From positions 62,001 to 126,000 of the forward strand of contig CBINHC010000010.1 in the NCBI GenBank assembly GCA_966250385.1: a stretch of DNA of 64,000 nucleotides, given 5' to 3'. Positions 31,001 through 40,000 of the stretch are shown one piece after another. The translations under genes were made by a program, and so were the position numbers. This DNA comes from DASWTL01 sp966250385. Lineage in GTDB: Bacteria; Bacteroidota; Bacteroidia; Sphingobacteriales; Sphingobacteriaceae. Every line of letters starts with the position of its first letter. The first letter of the stretch is position 1. The notes under the pieces are model-generated. The model was given only the letters and a program-made list of their open reading frames with translations, did not search any database and was not told the DNA's origin.

Positions 31001-34000
31001 CGGGTATTCGTCATCTGTATATCGACCGCCTGTCCGCGTGAAAGCGACGGAAATACAGCCGGCTGGATGCTCAGACCGGCCCCGCCCTGGTTCTCGTAAG
31101 CGCCCAGGTCCACCTGGTCGTCAGCGATCCGCTGGTTGCCTGCCAGGTCCTTCTCTTTTCCTGTCTTCGCATTATCCCCGCTGTTGATGGCGATCGAGCC
31201 TGACTTCAGGCGCAGGTTATCCGTTGCCGCATCTTCAAACATCGGCGCGCCGATCATGATGTCGGTGCCCGTTGCATAACCATCCTGAACGATCGAATTG
31301 CCGATGGTAATGCCGGCATTCAGCTGGTCGGGCACACCGTTTCCGCGGGTATTTCCCCAGAGGATACTGTTGTAAACCGTAACGGTCCCGCCTGAACGAA
31401 AGAGGGCTCCGCCGTAGCTGGCGGTTGCACTTGCATTCACGTAGGCGATGCTGTTGTTACTGAAGCTGATATTGGTCAGGACCGGACTGCCGCTGCTGAC
31501 ATACACCCCGCCGCCATAGTAGCTGGAACCGGTTACCTGGTTGCGGCTGAAGATCACGTTATCCAGTTGCGGGCTGGCACTGCTCCACAGACCGCCCCCG
31601 TGCTGAACGGCGGTATTCCCGATGAAGGATACCCGGTCAAATGAACCCGACCCGGTATTATGTACGGCCCCGCCGGTTTTCTCCGCCGCGTTCGAGGTAA
31701 AGGTTATATCGGTCAGAACCGGACTGCCGGCCAAATACAGAGCTCCTCCGGCCCCGGTCCCCATGTTGCCGGTAAAGGATGTCCCGAGCAGTTGAGAGTT
31801 TCCGGAGCTGTTGTACATGCCCCCGCCGTTGACACCTTTATTCCCTGTGAAGGTCAAACCGTTAAGCACGGACAGGCCGGACTTCCAGAGGCCGCCCCCG
31901 TTTCCACCGGCGATATTTCCGGTGAAGGTGACTGCTGTCATCTCGGAGCTGCCGGTATCATACATTCCGCCCCCGTCTGACGTGGTCGTGTTTTCACTGA
32001 TGATGACCCGGCTGAATGTTGCGGGCCCCAGGTTATATACCCCGCCGCCATAGGCCGCGGTGTTGTTCCGGATCACCAGGTTCCGGAAGACGGCCGCAAC
32101 CGAGGCCGAACTGTTGTAGATTCCGGCCCCGTAGTAGTTGGATCCGGAGCTGCCGGTCGCCGTTTTACCACGGGTGATCGTAAATCCGTCCAGAACCGTA
32201 GCATTGGTCAGCGCGGTATTGTTATGAACGACATGGTAACTGGTGTTATTTCCGGTGAGCATGGTTTCATTCACCGTCCGGATCTTACTGGTGTCCCGTT
32301 CCGCCAGGGTGTTTTCAGTTCCCGCAAAGCCGCCATACCACTTCACGCCTTCGCGCAGGGAGAACGACGAGGAAGCCGTGGTACCCGGCGCGTAGGAGCC
32401 CTTCGCCACCCAGATCTCATCACCTGATTCGGAGATGGCGATGGCATCGGTCAGCTTATTGAAAGCATTGGGCCAGTCAGCCCCGCTGTTCTTTCCGGTT
32501 GCGGACTGACTCACATACAGCCTGGCCGCGCCGGGATTCACCTGAATGGTGTACTGGCGGCTTCCGACCAGGGTGCCGTCCGTTACAGCCACAACAAAGG
32601 TTGAACTGCCCGTCAGAACCGGAACGCCTTTCAGCACACCCTGAGGAGATAGGGAAATGCCTTGCGGCAGGGCTCCGGATGAAACGGTCCAGGTATAACT
32701 TCCGGAACCGCCGGTTGCGGATAACGGAAGATCGAGCCCGGTTCCGCGCAATTGTGCAGGGAAGCTGGCCGGCGTAATTTTGATGGAATTACCGCCCTGG
32801 TTTTCATAAGCGCCCAGGTCGACGGTGCTGTCATAGATCCGCGGTTCCCCGTCACGGTCCACGGTAGCCGATGTACTGGCGTTGTCGCCGGCACCGATGG
32901 CCGGAGAACCGCTTTTAAGATGCAGGTCATGATTGGCGGCATCTTCAAACAGGGGATCGCCGATGAGGATATTGGTACCTGAAGCGTAGCCGCCCTCAAC
33001 CAGACTGCTGGCCAGGGTGATCCCTGCCGCCGTATTGAGCTGCTCCGGGCCGCTTCCGTTGGTATTGCCCCAGAAAATACTGTTATAAATCGCGGCTGAG
33101 CCGCTCGACCGGTAGTAAAATCCGCCACCGGATACACCCGTATATGCCGTACTGTTATTACTGAACGTCACATTCGCCAGGAGCGAAGTCCCGGTATGGT
33201 GATACATACCACCGCCATAGCCGCTGCTATTTGCGCCGGTCACCCTATTTCCGCTGAATACGACGTTACTCAGCTTGGGCGACCCGCTGCTGTATAAACC
33301 CCCGCCATGCTGAACGGAACTGTTTGATATGAACGACACCCGGTCCAGTACCGGCGATCCGGTGCTGTGAATACCGCCTCCGGTAGTCCCGGCCGTGTTG
33401 TTCCTGAAGGTGGCGTCCGTCAGCGTCGGGATTCCGGCCAGCAGTAACCCGCCGCCCGTGGTATTCGCAGTATTCGAAAGGAAGTCCGCACCGGTAATGA
33501 CCGGATTCCCGGAGCTGTTGTGCATACCCCCGCCATTGCCGGCCCTGTTCGATTCGAACGTTACCCGGTCAAGCTGCGAAGCACCGGTATTGGATAGTCC
33601 GCCGCCGTTTTCTGTAGCGGTATTCGACCGGAAGGATACATCCGAAAATGTTGCAGCAACGGTGGTCAGCATCCCCCCGCCGCTCGCCGATGCCGTATTA
33701 TTGACAAACCCGATATTACTTAATGATGCCTTCGCGGTGTTGTACATACCACCGCCCTCGACTGTGGCGGTGTTGTCGCTGATGACCAGGTTACTGAAGG
33801 TTGCGGCAGCCACGTTATAAATACCGCCCCCCCGGCCGCCTGCGTTGTTCCTGATCACCAGGTTATTGAAAACCGCCAGGGCCGTGGTCGAACTGTTATA
33901 AATACCGGCGCCCCAGTAATTGGCGCTGTTGGTGGTCCCGGTCGCATTCTTACCGGCGGTAATGGTAAACCCGTCGATCAGGGTCGTATTGGCCAGAGCA

Positions 34001-37000
34001 CCGGCCCCGGTTACCACATGGTAATTCGTGTTGTTTCCGGTCAGGATGGTTTCATGGTCGGTTCTGACCTTAGCGGCATCGCGCTGGGACAGCTGCGCTT
34101 CTGTCCCGGCGAAACCACCGTACATTTTCACGCCGGATACCAGGTTAAACGTTGACGTGACGGCCGTACCCGGACTGTAGCTCCCTTTGGCGACCCAGAT
34201 CTCATCTCCCGAGGCGGCAATGGCAAGCGCAGACTGAAGGTCCGTAAATGCGTCTGCCCAGGCAGAGCCATTGTCTGCTCCGTTGGCGGACCTGCTCACA
34301 TAGATGCGGGCCGGGGCATCCGCTACCGCGAGGGTATACTGCCGGTTACCGGTTAAGGTACCGTCGCTCACGGTAACCACGAATTCAAACGATCCGTTGA
34401 CAAAAGGCACCCCGTGAAGTGTTCCGTTACTGCTTAACGAGACTCCCAGCGGCAAACTGCCGGCCGATACGGTCCAGGTGTAGTTGTTTGTGCCCCCTGT
34501 CGCCGTTAACGTCTTCGTATAGATCTCACCCCTTACGATTCCTGCCAGATCGGCGGTCTGGATCTTCAAACCGGTATTCTCAGCGACTTCATAAGCACCC
34601 AGGTCGACCGTCAGATTCGAGATCCGGGCCTTGCCGTCCATATCTTCCGCTGACCCGCTCTTGCTGTTGTCCCCGGCATCAATGGCCAGGGAACCAGCCC
34701 GTAACCGAAGGTTATCGGCGCCGGCATCGGCGAACTGCGGATCCCCGATGAATACTTTGATCCCGGCATAACCGCCCTGCACCAGCGAGTTGCTGACATA
34801 AACCGAGGTACTGGAATTGATCTGATCGGGTACCTGGTTTCCGCGGGTATTTCCCCAGAAGATGCTGTTATAGATATTCACGGTACCGGCGGTCCTGTAC
34901 AGCCCCGCACCGGTAACGGTGGTGGCATTAACATAAGCGGTACTGTTGTTACTGAACGTGACATTGCTCAGCGTTGCGCCCGAGGTGAACATACCGCCGC
35001 CGTAGCCGCTGGTATTGGCGCCGGTCACGCTGTTCCGGCTGAAAATAACGTTGTCAAGACGAGGGGCTCCCGATGAAGTACTGAGCATACCCCCGCCATG
35101 CTGTACGGATGTATTGGCGATAAACGATACCCGGTTCAGCACCGGTGAACCGCCGGTATAGAATCCTCCGCCCTGCGCACTGGCTTCATTGGACCTGAAT
35201 CCGATCTCGGTCAATGCCGGCGCGCCGCTGTTATTGAACATTCCGCCCCCATAACTGGATGCTTTGTTACCCGTAAAGGAAATATGACTGAATACTGCTC
35301 CTGAACTGTTCCAAATACCACCGCCGCTCCGGCCGGCGACATTCCCGGTGAATGTCAGGCCGTGGAACGTGGCAGCCACTGCAGAGTTGTAGATACCGGC
35401 TCCGTCGTACTTTACCGTGTTGTCTTTGATGAGCAGATTCTCGAACGTTGCCGGACCGTTATTGAAGATGGCACCTCCCGAGCTCGCCCAGTTGTTTCTC
35501 AGCACCAGATTCCTGAAAACGGCCTTCACCGTGGTCCCGTTATAGATACCGCCACCGGTGGTTGTCTCATTGGCTGACGTACTTTCCAGGGACTTACCGC
35601 CCTGGATGGTGAAGCCGTCGAGCAACGTTTCCGGGGATAATGCGCCGATATTCTGTACGACGGTATAGCTGATGTTATTACCGGTCAGGATCGTCTCGTT
35701 GTCGGTTCGGATCCTGGAGGTATCCCGTTGTGCGAGGCTGGTCTCACTACCCGCAAATCCGCCATACATTTTGACGTCGGACACCATGCTGAAATTGGAA
35801 GAGGCGGTCGTTCCCGGACTGTAGGTTCCTTTGGCCACCCAGATCTCATCGCCGGCCTTTGCCAGGCTCAGCGCGTCCTGCAGACTGGTAAATGCATGGG
35901 CCCAGGTTGCGCCGCTGTTGGCTCCTGTGGCCGAACCATGTACATATAAACGCGAAGCGCCGTCGTTTATCACCAGGCTGTACTGCCGGTTCCCCACCAG
36001 GTTTCCGCTGGTAACGGATACGACAAAGTCATAGGTACCCGTCACAACCGGGGTACCGCTCAGAACACCGGACTCGCTGAGCAACAGGCCGGGAGGCAGC
36101 TGACCGGCAGAAACCGTCCAGCGGTAGCTTGTTCCGCCCGTTGCGGAAAACGCCAGGTTAAAGCTTGTCCCCCGGTCGATCGCGGCAACCAGCGTCGTTG
36201 TGATCCGCAAAGCAGTATTGCTGACCTTCTCAAACGCGCCCATATCAACCACGGAATTGATGATCCGGGTGTTACCGTCAAGGTCTTCAACGGTCGTACT
36301 TTTACTGTTTTCGCCTGCATCGATGGCCAGTGACCCGTCCTTCAGGCGCAGATCATCCGCTGCCGCATCCGAGAACAGGGGATCACCGAGGTAGACGGCC
36401 GTAGCGTTCTTACCGGTAAATCCGTCCTGAATGATACTGTTGACAACGACGACTCCGGTCCCGAAATTCACCTGGTCACTCACCCCGTTGCCCCGCGTGT
36501 TGCCCCAGAGGATACTGTTGTACAGGTTGATGACTCCGCCTGCCTGATAAACCGCGCCTCCGCGGCGATTCGTGATGACCGGGTCAACATAGGCGATGCT
36601 GTTGTTGCTGAACGTAGCGTTGGTGAACGTAGCCGTACCGGAAGTGATGTGCACCGCTCCCCCGTATCCGCTGGTGTTCGCCCCGGTTACGGAATTGCGG
36701 CTGAAAATGACGTTGTCCAGTTTCGGCGAGCCGCTGCCATACATCCCTGCACCGTGCTGCACAGAGGTGTTGGCAATGAAGGCACCGCGTTCGATCACGG
36801 GTGATCCGGTATTGTACAGACCGGCACCCTGGGTTCCGGCTTCATTTTCTTTGAATACGATATCCTTCAGGACCGGAGACCCCGTGTTCCACAAACCGCC
36901 TCCGTATGCGGTTGACCGGTTGTTCAGGAAACTGACCTTTTCCATGGTAACGGCCGTGGTATTATACATACCGCCGCCATTTGCAGCTATGTTATTCCGG

Positions 37001-40000
37001 ATGACCAGATTCCTGAAAACGGCAGAACCTGCCGTATTATAGATACCGGCACCGTAGCCGCTTGCGCCGGAACCGGCTGCATTTCCGTTTGCAACGGTAA
37101 ACCCGTCAACAACAGTGGAACTCGTTACAGCGGCAGCGTTATATAATACGTGATACGCAATATCGCCCCCGTTGAGTATCGTTTCGTTCACCGTATGCAG
37201 CGAAGATGTATCCCGTTCGTCAAGCTGCGTCTCTGTCCCCTTAAAGCCCCCATACAGTTGCACCCCGGATACCAGGTTATAGGAAGAAGCGGTCGTGGTG
37301 CCGGGACTATAGGTACCTTTGGCAACCCAGATCTCATCCCCCGACTGCGCAATGGCTAAGGCACTTTGAAGATCTGTAAAAGCATTCGGCCAGTCAGCAC
37401 CACTGTTCAATCCGGCGGATGCGCCATGGACATATATGGTGGACGGAGCAGCATTGATCTCCAGCCGGTACTGGCGGTTACCGACCCGGTTCCCGTCCGT
37501 AACCGATACGACAAAGTCGTAGGTACCGGCCACAACAGGGACACCCTGCAGCACGCCGGCGGTGCTCAGGAAAAGTCCCGGCGGCAGCGTCCCCCCGGCA
37601 ACGGTCCACGTATAGCTGCCGGTCCCGCCTGTTGCCGTCAATGTCAGGTCATAGCGAACCCCGCGGCTTATCGCCGCGGGATCTGCCGTCTGAATGAGCA
37701 AACCGTTGTTCACCGGGATCTCGTATGCTCCCAAATCGACGGTGCCGTTGACGGTGCGCGGTTTCCCGTCGAGGTCGGTATCGGTCGCACTTTTACTGTT
37801 ATCACCGGCATCGATACCCAGGGATCCGCTCCGCAGCCGCAGGTCGTCGGCTATGGCATCTGCAAATAACGGATCTCCCAGATAGATCTTTTCGCCTGTA
37901 AATCCGCCCTGAATGATGGTATTGCCGACGGTATTCGCCGAATTGACCTGGTCAGCAACGCCGTCCCCCCGGGTATTTCCCCAGAAAATACTGTTATAAA
38001 TATTTACCGTGCCGTTATACCGGTACAAACCGCCCCCGGCAGAAACCGTAGCGTGAACATAGGCGGTACTGTTATTACTGAACGTCACGTTGGTCAGGGT
38101 GGAGGTACTGGAGGAATGGTACATTCCCCCCCCATAGCTGCTCGTGGTGGTGCCGGTAACTTTGTTCCGGCTGAAGATCACATTGTCCAGCTTGGCTGAA
38201 CCGCTGATATAAAGTCCCCCGCCGTGCTGAACCGATGTATTGGAAATAAACGAGACCCGGTTCAGAACGGGGCTCGAGGTGCTGTGCATACCACCGCCTG
38301 TCGTTGTTGCGGCGTTTTCCAGGAAAACGACATCAGTAAGCGTTGCGGTACTGGAATTCAATAGACCGCCCGCGTTGCCCGTCGATGAATTCCGCTCGAA
38401 ACGGACCTTTTCAAGCGTTGAAGTACTGGTATTGTACATCCCGCCCCCGCTGGCCGCCTGGGAGTTCCGGATGATCAGGTTGCGGAAAACCGGCGACCCT
38501 GCAGCATTGTACACCCCGCCCCCATTACCGTTCGCTCCCGTTCCTGAAGCATTCCCGTTAGCAATGGTGAAACCATCAAACAGGGTGGTATTGGGAACGG
38601 CCGCAGCATTATAGACCACATGGTAATTCGTATTTCCGCCATCAAGCACCGTTTCGTTTTGTGCATGGAGTTTTGACATGTCGCGGTCGGTCAGCTGCGT
38701 CTCCGTGCCTGCAAATCCCCCATAGATCTTTACTCCGCTTACCAGGGTGAAGGCCGACTCCGGCAAGGATCCCGGGCTGTATGTGCCTTTGGCCACCCAG
38801 ATCGCGTCGCCTGCTTTAACAGCAGCCAGAGCCCGTTGCAAATCCGTGAACGCATTCTGCCAGTTCTGCCCGGTATTGCTCCCGGTGGCCGAGGCATTGA
38901 CGAATACATGCGCGGGGCCGTCAACAATAGTTCCTGAATACCAGCGTCTGCCGGTCTGCGCTCCGCTGCCGACGGCAATCACAAAAGAATAGCTCCCTTC
39001 CCTGTAAGGGGCACCCGTCAGCAAACCGTTGGCGGTCAGCACCAGTCCGTCAGGCAGGCTTCCCTCTGCCACACTGAAGGTAAACGGCCCGGTTCCGCCG
39101 ATGCCGGTCAACAGAACATTTACAGACTGTCCACGGGTGATCGTCTTGTCCAGGCTGCCCCGAACGCTTAGGGCCCCGGCCCCGGAATGCTCGTATGCTC
39201 CCAGATCGACGGCATCGTTTACGATCCGCTGCGCACGATCCAGGTCTTCATCCGCAAAACTCAATAAGGTACGGTCACCTCCGTCTATAGCAGGAGAACT
39301 GGCCCGGAGGCGCAGATCGTCACCGGATGCATTGACAAACAGGGGGTCCATATTCAGCGTACTGCCGCCAACGTAACTGCCCTGCAGGATGGTGTTGGCT
39401 ATCGTCGTGACTCCTGCATTCAGCTGATCCGGAACATCATTACCCCGGATATTTCCCCATAGGATACTGTTATAAATATTGGTGACACCTGAGTTGCGGT
39501 ATAACCCGCCGCCGCCGAAACTGGTGGCATGCACGTAACTTGTGCTGTTCCTGCTGAAGGTAGTGTTGTTTAACGTAGCGGTGGCGGTAGCATGGAACAT
39601 CCCGCCACCATAGTAACTGCCTGAACCGGTAACGCTGTTTCTGCTGAACACGACGTTACTAAGGTCCGCTGTACTGTTGTTGTACAACCCGCCGCCGTGC
39701 TGCACCGAGGTATTTCCGGTAAAGGAAACCCTGTTGAAGGTTGCGATTCCCGAAGTAAATGCCCCTCCTCCGTTGGTTCCGGCTCCGTTCTCTTTCAGGG
39801 CTGCATCAGTAAGGGTCAGGGTCCCGGAACTGTAAAGCCCCCCTCCCTGTGACGAGGCGATGTTACCCGTGAGCGTCAACCGGCTGAACTGAACCGTCGA
39901 ATTGTTCCATAGTCCGGCCCCCGATACGGACCTGTTGCCGGTAAACTGTCCGCCGTTCAGAATGGTCCCGCTGCCGGTATTATAGAACCCGCCGCCATTG